Origin: Lysobacter antibioticus HS124
Lineage (GTDB): Bacteria; Pseudomonadota; Gammaproteobacteria; Xanthomonadales; Xanthomonadaceae
Direction of reading: 5' to 3'
Assembly: GCF_000336385.2 (NCBI RefSeq)
Contig: NZ_HG424543.1
Span: 1-35,794 of the forward strand
Length of the DNA: 35,794 nucleotides
Below the pieces are notes generated by a model. The model saw nothing but the letters and a program-made list of their open reading frames with translations, did not search any database and was not told where the DNA came from. The translations under genes were made by a program, and so were the position numbers. Shown in pieces: positions 8,139 through 15,159 of this stretch. Position 1 is the stretch's first letter. Every line of letters starts with the position of its first letter.

Positions 8139-8510
8139 ATGACCAACGCGCCCCACCAAGAATTCGCCAACCGGCTGCACCAGGCCCTGGATTTTTCCGG
8201 ATTCGCCAAGGGCCGGGCCCGCACCGGCGCCCTGTCCGCCTATTACGACGTCAGCCGCGAGACCGCCCGCAAATGGCTGGTCGGCCTGGCCCTGCCCGAG
8301 CTCGAACGCATGCTGCAGATCGCCGTGCAGCAGCACGTCAGCTTCGAATGGCTGGCCACCGGCCGCGGCACCATCGAAGGCAAATCGCTGTCGGTGCGCG
8401 AGAACGCCGCCAAATACAGCGACCCCGACGAACTGCGCCTGATGGGCCTGATGCGCAAGCTCTCGCGCAAGAAGCGCCGCGCCCTGATCGAGCTGCTGGA
8501 CGGCAACTGA
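8139..8510 (+). CDS. Phage-repressor-type helix-turn-helix regulator
   Basis: 123 residues. The N-terminal half is a CI/Xre-like DNA-binding domain: FANRLHQALDFSGF, then GALSAYYDVSRETARKWLVGLALPELERMLQIAVQQHVSFEWLATGRG. The VSRETARKW segment is the recognition helix. The C-terminal half is short (LMRKLSRKKRRALIELLDG), with no peptidase domain, so it would not be cleaved by RecA like a full CI. The ATG at 8139 gives the MTNAPHQEFANRLHQ start usual in xanthomonads; an in-frame ATG at 8121 is an alternative. It lies divergent to the HTH pair and 103 bases upstream of ssrA. Its codon use matches the core genome, so it is an old resident rather than a fresh insert. Confidence 0.85.
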   Translation: MTNAPHQEFANRLHQALDFSGFAKGRARTGALSAYYDVSRETARKWLVGLALPELERMLQIAVQQHVSFEWLATGRGTIEGKSLSVRENAAKYSDPDELRLMGLMRKLSRKKRRALIELLDGN

Positions 8511-8556
8511 GCCGGCGCCGCGGCTGAACCCCGGCCGCCGACCGCTAAAGCGGTGC

Positions 8557-8584
8557 TTGAGAACGCGCCGCCAGGCCCTATACT
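8557..8584 (+). promoter_or_regulatory. ssrA promoter
   Basis: TTGAGA (8557-8562) and TATACT (8579-8584) with a 16-base spacer lie about 30 bases upstream of mature tmRNA. The expected transcript start is near 8591, leaving a short precursor leader. A good sigma-70 match in an otherwise G+C-rich stretch. Confidence 0.65.
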
Positions 8585-8613
8585 GAACACGTCAGCGCAG
8601 TTTGGCTGTCCCC

Positions 8614-8967
8614 GGGGGTGCACTGGCTTCGACGGGGGTCGCGAAATCGCTTGGCGCATGCCGAGGGGGTAGCTTTCCTCGTAAATCCAGCTGCAAACTT
8701 CTAGTTGCCAACGACGACAACTACGCTCTCGCCGCTTAAGGCGTAAGCCCCGAAACTGCTTGTGTCCGTGCTCGCAGCGTAGGGTCACTATCACGGAATC
8801 GCCCGGAGCCGCCGCCTGCCAGCTCCGGGTCAACCTCTAGCAGGCTGGTCCTTGGATGCGCTTTGCGCGCCGTGCTGTCCCGGGACGAGATCCAACGGAG
8901 CGCTAAGCATGTAGTGCCGGGGATGGAGTGCCTTCGGACGGCGGTTCGATTCCGCCCACCTCCACCA
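8614..8967 (+). ncRNA. ssrA: Transfer-messenger RNA (tmRNA)
   Basis: The 5' end GGGGGTGCACTGGCTTCGAC and the 3' end with T-arm GGTTCGATTCC and CCACCTCCACCA are the tRNA-like halves. GGGGGUG pairs with CACCUCC to form a 7-bp acceptor stem with one G-U pair, and CCA is encoded. The tag frame runs 8707-8739: GCC AAC GAC GAC AAC TAC GCT CTC GCC GCT TAA, giving ANDDNYALAA, which ends in the protease-recognised ALAA. Length is about 354 bases, normal for a one-piece tmRNA. The partner gene smpB is in the same window. The 3' end borders an accessory patch, as ssrA is a common integration target. Confidence 0.97.
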
Positions 8968-8971
8968 ATAC

Positions 8972-9004
8972 AAACCCCTGATTTATCAGGGGTTTTTCTT
9001 TTTG
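8972..9004 (+). terminator. ssrA terminator
   Basis: AAACCCCTGA and TCAGGGGTTT form a stem around a TTTA loop, followed by TTCTTTTT. It begins five bases after the encoded CCA. It closely resembles the terminator of tRNA-Glu at the far end of the window. Confidence 0.92.
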
Positions 9005-9131
9005 TCGAACCCTGAATTCTTGGGTATACGGATCGCAGTACGGATGAAGCGTTCGAGCCGTCGCGTGGCGGTTTGACGTTTGCTCGATCCCTCTTGACAC
9101 TTGATGCCAGGTGTCCAGAACGGGGGAATGG

Positions 9132-9986
9132 ATGCAAACCGCACGTTGCGCGATTGACGATCGCGACTACACCGCTACACAGCTCTCACAGTTTTCGGAA
9201 GCTGACAGGGCCGTCCTACGAGGACATTTGACCTGCCCCTACTGCGGTGAGCCGGCCTTTTACAGACGGGGCACGCCGCCAGGCGGCGGACGACGTGCTA
9301 GGTCCGCTCACTTCGCCAGTCGTCCACATGGCGCGAATTGCGACATCACTCGCGACTATTCGGACCCATGGGAAAGCGAAGACGGCGACAGCACTGTGGC
9401 CCATTGGGAGGAGCGCCGGAAAACACTCGTCGTGCACATACGGACGGAACAGACGGAGCCGTCGGAAGCCGAGCCGTCAGCCTCCGAGACTGACGAGGGA
9501 CAGCGGACCCAAGGAGGTGGATCAAGGACGCGACAATCCCCCAATATTATCCGGGGACCACAAAGACTCTTAGAGCAACTTGTCGGCTGGCCGTCGTTCA
9601 AGACGAGCGCACTCCCGATACGTCTTCCCGACCCAAATCAAACCGAGCTTCCGGTTCACACAGCATTCGTACGCTTCGAACAAGCCGACCCAGATCGCCA
9701 TACGGCCACTTGGCATGGATTCTGGGGCGTTGTTCCTCGATTGACTTACTGGGCGCTCGGAAGCTCCTACTATGCGAATTTTGGCCTAAGTAACAGCGCC
9801 TTCCGCATCGCCATTCACGAAAGCCATATCCCCGCGATTCTCGAAAGGTATCGTCTGTCCAGTATTCAAGACATCGTCGGCGGCCACTTGCTGCTGTTCG
9901 ACATCGCGCGAATATCAAATTCCGGTCGATTCACCGCCGACGTTAACTCCGTCAACCACATAGGGTTCCTGCGCGCTGCTCCGTAG
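9132..9986 (+). CDS. Uncharacterised protein with CoiA-like zinc-binding N-terminus
   Basis: 284 residues; family not firmly recognised. The N-terminal 90 residues have FSEADRAVLRGHLTCPYCGEPAFYRRG, then RARSAHFASRPHGANC. This CxxC...HF...H...C arrangement is like the zinc-binding head of CoiA-type and related nuclease-associated proteins. A Ser/Glu-rich linker (about 115-155) leads to a C-terminal domain of about 130 residues with no motif I can name. The ATG at 9132 follows GGGGGA; an in-frame GTG at 9111 would add seven residues. The base composition is clearly lower in G+C than the core genes (about half in 9541-9600), a sign of transfer. It stands alone, directly after ssrA. Confidence 0.7.
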   Translation: MQTARCAIDDRDYTATQLSQFSEADRAVLRGHLTCPYCGEPAFYRRGTPPGGGRRARSAHFASRPHGANCDITRDYSDPWESEDGDSTVAHWEERRKTLVVHIRTEQTEPSEAEPSASETDEGQRTQGGGSRTRQSPNIIRGPQRLLEQLVGWPSFKTSALPIRLPDPNQTELPVHTAFVRFEQADPDRHTATWHGFWGVVPRLTYWALGSSYYANFGLSNSAFRIAIHESHIPAILERYRLSSIQDIVGGHLLLFDIARISNSGRFTADVNSVNHIGFLRAAP

Positions 9987-10338
9987 TTGCGCGCCCGCAG
10001 ACTTTCAGATGTCAAAGTCTGTGGTCAGTGCACCTCTGTCCACTTAGGCCTCCGGCGGGACCCGAATGCAAAACCGACTCCAGACATAAGTCTAAATAAA
10101 CCGACGTTATCCACGGCTCGAAGTTGCGGATAGTTACCATCGTTCTCAGTCGTCAATTCATTAAATGCATGATGTTGTGCGGCGCCGGCTTGCTCTGCCG
10201 AGGTTGCGCCCTCACTTGAGCAGGCCAAGCCACAATCCCGCAAGCTTGCCGCCCGCATGACGCATACGCTGGCAGACCCGGTTTCTCCGTTGTCGTCCAA
10301 GGGCTTCCCCCATAGTGTTGGCACACAAGGAGGCAGCC
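9987..10338. other. Gene-free 352-base spacer in the ssrA-side accessory patch
   Basis: No convincing coding region. CAGACTTT (9998-10005) and AAAGTCTG (10014-10021) form an 8-bp hairpin with an 8-base loop just after the upstream stop codon. It has no T-run, so it is at best a weak terminator. The open frame on the minus strand here shows no family features. The end of the spacer carries AAGGAGG, the ribosome site of the next gene. Confidence 0.5.
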
Positions 10339-11193
10339 ATGATGGGCGTTGATGATCACGAGGAGGCGCCGACAAGCCCTTTCCTAACGAAGGCACGACA
10401 CGCACTGGACCAGCTATTTGAGGAGGCGCGCCGAAAGGACGAGCTTAACTTTGCCCTTTCACTCTCCCCGGAGTTCAAGGCCTACACTCTGACGTCAGCC
10501 ATAGATGCCCAACGCGCCTTTAGGGAGTATCTCGGGTTCTTACAAGCGGGGCAGCACAAGGGGCAAGGAATTCACTGTCGTGTCGCATTAGCGCTGTATT
10601 GCCACACGGCGGAAGCGGCCGGCCTTTGGGGTGTACCTATGTGCATGTTGCTGGTACGCAGGGGTGAGTACTACAACCTGGAACCGTTTGCCGAACTGGT
10701 GAAGCGCCACAGAAAGACGGGACAGACCATTGCGCCGAACGCCAACAAGGTCATGGGTTTTTTGGCCGAGGAGGCATACGATCAAGGATTGCCCGAACTG
10801 GCCGAGGTGTTCCGCGACGCCTTCGACGCGGATGTTCGGAACGGATTCGCCCATGCCGACTATGCACTGAGCCCAGAGGGAATCCATGTGCGGCGCCGGC
10901 ACGACTGCGAACGCATCGTTAGCTGGCCTGAGTTCGAGGCACTGATGCAAGACGGTGTTGGATTCTTTCACTTGCTCGGCGAAGTCATCGGTGAGTACGA
11001 ACGCGCCTACCAAACGCCCAAGGTGGTGGTAGGTACGACGGCCCCCGACATGCCACATGGGCCTTGGCTCATCTATATGGACCCGAACAGTCGAACCCTG
11101 ACCGTGATGGGTGGGCCGGGTTGCACTGAGGAAATCTTGTGGAACGATTTCCACAGACGGTGGCCGAACACCAACGGGGCCGAGGCACAGTGA
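10339..11193 (+). CDS. Uncharacterised protein with HEPN-like RNGFAH motif
   Basis: 284 residues, family not recognised. The sequence is mostly helical: LTKARHALDQLFEEARRKDELNF, then AIDAQRAFREYLGFL and LAEVFRDAFDADVRNGFAHADYALSPEGI. RNGFAH fits the R-x4-H pattern of HEPN-type RNases and of related non-catalytic helical families. A C-terminal extension of about 50 residues is proline- and glycine-rich. The start at 10339 is fixed by AAGGAGG five bases upstream; two ATG codons stand in a row. Composition is less G+C-rich than the core, like the zinc protein upstream. It may be a defence or stress protein, but that is inference from one motif and location. Confidence 0.7.
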   Translation: MMGVDDHEEAPTSPFLTKARHALDQLFEEARRKDELNFALSLSPEFKAYTLTSAIDAQRAFREYLGFLQAGQHKGQGIHCRVALALYCHTAEAAGLWGVPMCMLLVRRGEYYNLEPFAELVKRHRKTGQTIAPNANKVMGFLAEEAYDQGLPELAEVFRDAFDADVRNGFAHADYALSPEGIHVRRRHDCERIVSWPEFEALMQDGVGFFHLLGEVIGEYERAYQTPKVVVGTTAPDMPHGPWLIYMDPNSRTLTVMGGPGCTEEILWNDFHRRWPNTNGAEAQ

Positions 11194-11288
11194 CGGGTAA
11201 GCCCGAACGGCTCACGAGTTGCCAACGCTGCGCCGGCGGCCGCAGCCGATGTGGGCCGATGCAAGCCCGGCCGCGCGCGATCATTGTC

Positions 11289-11759
11289 TCAGCGCACCAG
11301 CCGACCGCGGAACGTCGGCACCAGCGCGCCCTCGGCCTCCTTGCCGCTGGGCTTCCAGACCACGGTTTCCTTGGGGAAGGAGTTGTCGCGGGCGTAGGCG
11401 CCGGCCTTGGTCGCGAGCAGCTTGACCGCGCCGCGGGCTTGCGGGTTCCAGGCGAACACGCCCTGGCGGCCGTACCAGACCACCGGGGTCTGGGTGTCCA
11501 GGCGCAGGTCGGGGCAAAGCACGAAATCGCGTTGTTCGATCATACGCAGGGCGCTGGCGGGGATCGAGCGCACGCCGGCGCCGGTGCGCTCGGCGCTGTG
11601 GTCGGGGCAGACGCGCGAGGCGCGCTCGATCGCCGCGTCGTAGACCGCGCGGTCGGCATTGGCTTTGCCGCCGCCGCGCTGGCGCTGGGCCTGGGCCGGC
11701 AGCGCAGCGATCAAGGCCAGGCCGAGACCGGCGATCAGGATGCGTGAGCGGCAATTCAT
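11289..11759 (-). CDS. Small exported protein of unknown function
   Basis: 156 residues with a clear signal peptide, MNCRSRILIAGLGLALIAALPAQAQ, with cleavage likely after AQA. The mature part starts with a QRQRGGGKAN linker. It has two cysteines (SRVCPDHSAER and FVLCPDLRLDTQ) that could form a disulfide in the periplasm. The rest (VVWYGRQGVFAWNP, VVWKPSGKEAEGALVPTFRGRLV) looks like beta structure. I do not recognise the family. The ATG at 11759 has AAGGAG upstream. A promoter-like pair, AGTTCA/AGCATA on the plus strand (TGAACT/TATGCT on the coding strand, 11822-11849), lies about 65 bases upstream. Composition matches the core genome. Confidence 0.8.
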   Translation of the reverse strand: MNCRSRILIAGLGLALIAALPAQAQRQRGGGKANADRAVYDAAIERASRVCPDHSAERTGAGVRSIPASALRMIEQRDFVLCPDLRLDTQTPVVWYGRQGVFAWNPQARGAVKLLATKAGAYARDNSFPKETVVWKPSGKEAEGALVPTFRGRLVR

Positions 11760-11821
11760 GACGACTCCTTACCTACTGCATTGAAGACGACGGCGCCCCC
11801 TCGGGCCGACGACCGGCGCGA

Positions 11822-11849
11822 AGCATAGCAACCGCAAATGGCGAGTTCA
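11822..11849 (-). promoter_or_regulatory. Candidate promoter of the small exported protein gene
   Basis: On the minus strand TGAACT (11849-11844) and TATGCT (11827-11822) are 16 bases apart and about 65 bases upstream of the start codon. Moderate sigma-70 resemblance only. Confidence 0.35.
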
Positions 11850-12034
11850 GCACGAAGGGGATGTCGGCGGCGTGGAGACGGCCGCCGCGCGGCGGCGGCG
11901 GCGATCGGACCGCATCGGCTTTGCCGGCCGTGGCCGGTGCGGCCCCGAATACGCCGGGCCGCGGCGCGGCGCTCGAGCCCCCTGTCGGCTCGCGGCCAGT
12001 GTAGTGCGGCGACGTCTCAGGGGCTGCGTTCGGC

Positions 12035-12475
12035 TCAACCGGCACGGTAGATATCCGGCGCGTACCGTTCCATCAATGTGTGCGGATAGCGCGGAGCGGC
12101 GAAGCCGAACCGGGCGTACAGGCCGTGCGCATCGGCCGTGGCCAGGGTGAAGCGGCGCAGGCCCTGCAACTGCGGATGCGCCAGCACCGCCTGCATCAGC
12201 GCCTTGCCGTAGCCGCAAGCGCGGTACTGCGGCAGCACAAATACGTCGACCAGGTTGGCGAAGGTGGCGTAGTCGGAAATCACCCGTGCGAACGCGACTT
12301 GTTCGGCGCCGATCCGGCCGGCGAAGCACAGCGAATGGGCGATCGACCGCTCCACGGTGTCGCGCGGTATGCCCTGCGCCCAGCCGCTACGGGTGGACAG
12401 GAATTCGTGGACGAAACCGACGTCGATGTCGGCCGGATCGGTGCTGATGCGCAGGCGTTCGGGAACGGCGGTCAT
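12035..12475 (-). CDS. GNAT family N-acetyltransferase
   Basis: 146 residues. The acetyl-CoA site is the VDVFVLPQYRACGYGKALMQAVLAH segment, matching the GNAT motif A pattern V-x-P-x-x-R-x-x-G-x-G. It is followed by LRRFTLATADAHGLYARFGFA (motif B, with the usual LY-x-x-x-GF). The N-terminal FVHEFLSTRSGWAQGIPRDTVERSIAHSLCF resembles the subgroup often labelled as small-molecule or arylamine-like acetyltransferases. The substrate cannot be told from sequence. The ATG at 12475 starts MTAVPERLRIS; no strong ribosome site is visible. Monocistronic, with 140 gene-free bases between it and the next upstream gene. Confidence 0.88.
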   Translation of the reverse strand: MTAVPERLRISTDPADIDVGFVHEFLSTRSGWAQGIPRDTVERSIAHSLCFAGRIGAEQVAFARVISDYATFANLVDVFVLPQYRACGYGKALMQAVLAHPQLQGLRRFTLATADAHGLYARFGFAAPRYPHTLMERYAPDIYRAG

Positions 12476-12615
12476 GGCGGTGCGCGGCGTCGAGGCGTGG
12501 GCGCCGGCGGCTCGCCGGCCGAGACCGCCCGTTTCGTGGGAGCGGCCGACGCAGTCTGCCGGGGGTGCCGGCAGGGGGCATCGGCCACAGGTCCTATTGA
12601 CCGCGGCGGCGCGGT

Positions 12616-12804
12616 TCAGCGCGGGACGCGGGGTTTGCCGCCGCAGGCTTCGGCGTACACGCGGCTGAGTTCGCGCTTGAGCGCGGCCTGCTCGGCGGCC
12701 AGGCGCTGATACTCGCCGGCGGACATCGGCGCGCCCGGCGGCGGTACGAGCGGCGTGCCGGCGGCGGGGGCGCGAGGGGCGGGGCGCGGCTTCGCTGGAC
12801 CCAT
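12616..12804 (-). CDS. Short hypothetical protein
   Basis: 62 residues. The first half is Pro/Ala-rich (MGPAKPRPAPRAPAAGTPLVPPP). The second half is a likely helix or coiled coil with one cysteine (SAGEYQRLAAEQAALKRELSRVYAEACGG). GGAAG lies about nine bases upstream of the ATG at 12804. A longer in-frame start is possible, but its N-terminus would be encoded by the GGGATTCGG repeat at 12816-12843, which argues against it. No family recognised. It could be a small regulatory or structural protein; existence is moderately supported by the ribosome site and codon use. Confidence 0.5.
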   Translation of the reverse strand: MGPAKPRPAPRAPAAGTPLVPPPGAPMSAGEYQRLAAEQAALKRELSRVYAEACGGKPRVPR

Positions 12805-12815
12805 CGGTTCGACTT

Positions 12816-12843
12816 CCGGATTCGGGATTCGGGATTCGGGATC
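12816..12843. repeat. GGGATTCGG repeat copy
   Basis: Three direct units of GGATTCGGGATTC type, the same family as 1-160 and 1935-2160. The nearby GTGTCGCCGCGACGGCC (about 12878-12894) also resembles the interior of the 1-160 element (GTCTCGCCGCGACGGC). No inverted partner arm is seen here. Confidence 0.6.
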
Positions 12844-12923
12844 GGAGAGCGAACTTAGCACCGGCCGCGGCAAGACCGTGTCGCCGCGACGGCCGTCGGA
12901 CGCACCCGGCCAAACTGGGCAAT

Positions 12924-12962
12924 ACGTCTAATTTTGTGCTAACGTCTGTCCAAATCCAGACG
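12924..12962. promoter_or_regulatory. Operator candidate upstream of the Xre-RES pair
   Basis: CGTCTG (12943-12948) and CAGACG (12957-12962) are a perfect 6-bp inverted pair with 8 bases between. A further ACGTCT half-site stands at 12924-12929, 18 bases before the next one at 12942-12947. It ends 15 bases before the antitoxin ATG. Toxin-antitoxin operons of this type are known to be autorepressed, so this is the natural binding site. Binding is inferred. Confidence 0.5.
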
Positions 12963-12977
12963 AAATACTCCTACCCC

Positions 12978-13586
12978 ATGACCAAAGCCGCCAAGAAGCC
13001 CTCGCCGGCCAAGCCGCCGCTCAAGTCCCTGGAACGGGGCAAGGCCACGCTACGCGAAAGCCCGCTCAATCTGCGCGACGCGCCCTACCCGGCACGCAAG
13101 CGCACGCCGTCGCTGAAGGACCCCACGCCCGAGATCGGGCCGGCGACGCTCAAGGGCTATGTCAGCTACCTGCGCACCGCCACGCCTTTGCAGCGCGTCG
13201 CGGTCGAGCGCGAAGGCGTGCCGGCGCAGGTCATCAAGGACCTGGCCGCGAGCATGGAGTTGCCGGCGGTGCGCATGTTCAACATTCTCGGCATCGCCAA
13301 GGCCACCGCGGAAAGCAAGGCCGCGCAGCAGGCGCGCATCGCCGGCGCCGGCGGCCAGGCCGCGCTGGGCCTGTTGCGGCTGATGGTGATCGCGCAGTCG
13401 ATCGTCGACGCCAGCGTGTCGGCCCAGGCCGGCGAATTCGATCTGGCGCGCTGGCTGGGGCGTTGGATCGAGCAGCCGCAGCCGGCCCTGGGCGGCCGCC
13501 GTCCGGCCGACCTGCTGGACACGCCCAGCGGTTTCGACGTGGTCGCGCGCCTGCTCGGCTCGCTCGAAAGCGGGGCCTACCAGTGA
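12978..13586 (+). CDS. Xre/MbcA/ParS-type antitoxin
   Basis: 202 residues; antitoxin of a RES-Xre toxin-antitoxin pair. The N-terminal about 70 residues are basic and probably unstructured. The middle is a helix-turn-helix (TPLQRVAVEREGVPAQVIKDLAASMELPAVRMFNILGI). The C-terminal MbcA/ParS domain follows (RLMVIAQSIVDAS, FDLARWLGRWIEQPQPALGGRRPADLLDTPSGFDVVARLLGSLESGAY), which in the family covers the toxin active site. The ATG at 12978 is preferred because upstream codons overlap the putative operator. The toxin gene starts 34 bases downstream. The protein likely represses its own promoter through the dyad at 12943-12962. Confidence 0.92.
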   Translation: MTKAAKKPSPAKPPLKSLERGKATLRESPLNLRDAPYPARKRTPSLKDPTPEIGPATLKGYVSYLRTATPLQRVAVEREGVPAQVIKDLAASMELPAVRMFNILGIAKATAESKAAQQARIAGAGGQAALGLLRLMVIAQSIVDASVSAQAGEFDLARWLGRWIEQPQPALGGRRPADLLDTPSGFDVVARLLGSLESGAYQ

Positions 13587-13620
13587 CGCGCCGCGCCGCC
13601 GCAAGGACGGGGCACGGCCG

Positions 13621-14097
13621 ATGAAACTCTGGCGCATCGCCACCGAAACCCGCGCTTACCGCGCCGACGACATGAGCGGCGCGGGCGCGGCCAAGTACCC
13701 GGGGCGCTGGAACGACGACGGCCAGCGCGTGCTCTACACCGCGACCTCGCTGGCGCTGGCCGCGCTGGAAACCGCCGCCTATGTCGACGCTCATGGTCTG
13801 CCGTTGAACCGGCATGTGGTCTGGATCGACGTGCCGGCCGCGGTGTGGAAGGCGCGCGTGCAGTTGACGCCGCAAGACCTTCCCGGCGGCTGGGACGCGG
13901 TACCGGCCGGCCAGGCCAGCGTGCGCGTCGGCGCGCAGTGGCTGAGCAGCCAGGCCTCGGCGATCCTGCTGGTGCCGTCGGTGATCGTGCCGGAGGAATA
14001 CAACGCGCTGATCAATCCCGAGCATCGCGACGCGAAGAAGCTGCGCGCGACGGCGGGGCGGCGGTTTCATTACAACGTGCTGTTTCGCGCACCGTAG
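13621..14097 (+). CDS. RES domain NAD-degrading toxin
   Basis: 158 residues; RES-family toxins consume NAD+ and halt growth. The expected active-site residues are present: R29 in GRWND, Y39 in LYTAT and E50 in ALETAAYV. The typical closing LLVPSVIVPEEYNALINPEHRDA segment carries the conserved serine region (SSQASAILLVPS). The length is normal and the frame intact, so it should be active. It is the second gene of the operon behind its Xre antitoxin. AAGGA stands about twelve bases upstream of the ATG. Confidence 0.93.
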   Translation: MKLWRIATETRAYRADDMSGAGAAKYPGRWNDDGQRVLYTATSLALAALETAAYVDAHGLPLNRHVVWIDVPAAVWKARVQLTPQDLPGGWDAVPAGQASVRVGAQWLSSQASAILLVPSVIVPEEYNALINPEHRDAKKLRATAGRRFHYNVLFRAP

Positions 14098-14433
14098 ACG
14101 CCTGCATCGCACAACGATTCCCGCGGCGGCCCTGCCACGCGACGACGGGCATCGCGAGGCTCGCCATCGTGCCTGGAGGCTTCGCAGCGCGGCCTGGATG
14201 AAACCCTGCCCCCGCCCACGCGGGGATGAGACCAGGCGGATTTCGCGGAGGACAGAAACAGGCGGGTTTCGCCGCATCCGTCGCCGCCGTCGCACCCGCG
14301 CGGCCGGCCTCCCGAAAATCCGGAGCGCTGCCCCGCCTCGTTGGCGCTTTCGCCTCGGCCGTCCCTGGCCCTGCCTCACGTTCCCTGTCGCCGCTTCCCT
14401 GCCCCCCTGTCCGGCGGATTCCCTGCCGCCGTT
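14098..14433. other. Gene-free 336-base spacer between RES toxin and DUF4166 gene
   Basis: The flanking genes converge here. No coding region, strong hairpin terminator or recognised repeat is visible. The open frames crossing it on both strands lack family features and look like high-G+C shadows. Confidence 0.5.
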
Positions 14434-15159
14434 TCAGCCCCGCACGCTCTCCGTGCGCTCGAACGTTCCGTCCTGGTGGAACAAGGGCCCGAACCACGGA
14501 TGCGCCACGTCGATGCTGACTTCGAAGCGGGTCGCATCCAGATCCCTATGCACGAGAACGAAGCGGCCCGGCCAAAGCGGACGCGGCAGCGGCAGGCGGT
14601 AGCCGCGCCAATGCAGGAAATAGCCGTCGTCGACGAACACCAGCCGGTTGGGCAGCACTTCCAGCCGCACCCGCATGCCCAGGCCGCCGCCGAACCGCTC
14701 CAGCAGCACCCCGTCGCGGCCCAGGCTCATGCGCGAGCGGAAGCTGAACACCTCGTCGGCGAAGTGGTAGGTGCGGGTCTTCAGCCAGCCCAGGCCCTCG
14801 CGCAAGGGCTGCACGTCGAAGCGGAACGGCACCCGTTCGGCGTTGTGGTGCGGCAGCACCCGCGCGTAGCGGATCAGGCGCGCGAACAAGCCGCCCAGCC
14901 AAGTGCAGCGCACCTGGTGCATGGTGCCGAAGTACTCGGCCTGGCTCTCGTCCGGCGCCAGGGCGAACCGCGCGCGGATATGCGGATGCAGCAGCGCCCA
15001 GCGCGGACCCAACGCGGCGCGCAGCAGCGCGGCCAGATCGTGCGCGGCAGCCGGCAGGCGCGGCGCCGCGGCGGTGGCGGCGCTTTCGCCGCCGAGCCCG
15101 GCCAACGCCGGTTCAACGCAAGCGGCCGGCGCCGGCCGGGCCGTGTTCGACCGTTCCAT
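14434..15159 (-). CDS. DUF4166 domain protein
   Basis: 241 residues. After a variable 40-residue start, the DUF4166 domain runs to the end: LRAALGPRWALLHPHIRARFAL, then FGTMHQVRCTWLGGLFARLIRYARVLP, FRFDVQPLREGLGWLKTRTYHF, VFVDDGYFLHWRGYRLPLP and DVAHPWFGPLFHQDGTF. The domain's function is unknown; in other bacteria it is often fused to or next to TIGR01777-type SDR proteins, as here. The ATG at 15159 follows GGGGGAG. It overlaps the end of the upstream SDR gene by 47 bases in another frame, so translation is probably coupled. Last gene of the GbsR-DCC-SDR operon. Confidence 0.85.
   Translation of the reverse strand: MERSNTARPAPAACVEPALAGLGGESAATAAAPRLPAAAHDLAALLRAALGPRWALLHPHIRARFALAPDESQAEYFGTMHQVRCTWLGGLFARLIRYARVLPHHNAERVPFRFDVQPLREGLGWLKTRTYHFADEVFSFRSRMSLGRDGVLLERFGGGLGMRVRLEVLPNRLVFVDDGYFLHWRGYRLPLPRPLWPGRFVLVHRDLDATRFEVSIDVAHPWFGPLFHQDGTFERTESVRG

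Noticed and set aside
8736-9137. Minus-strand open frames crossing ssrA and its terminator
   Set aside because: They are translations of the tmRNA and its terminator. GGGRNRTAVRR-type peptides arise from antisense tRNA-like ends and are a known annotation artefact.
8944-11290. Search for a duplicated ssrA 3' end marking the far edge of the ssrA-side patch
   Set aside because: No copy of the TTCGATTCCGCCCACC stretch is seen near 11.2 kb, so a clean pair of attachment sites cannot be claimed there.
11773-12045. Small minus-strand open frame between the exported protein and the GNAT gene
   Set aside because: No ribosome site and a Pro/Ala/Arg-rich translation without pattern. It overlaps the GNAT gene end and the candidate promoter of the exported protein gene.
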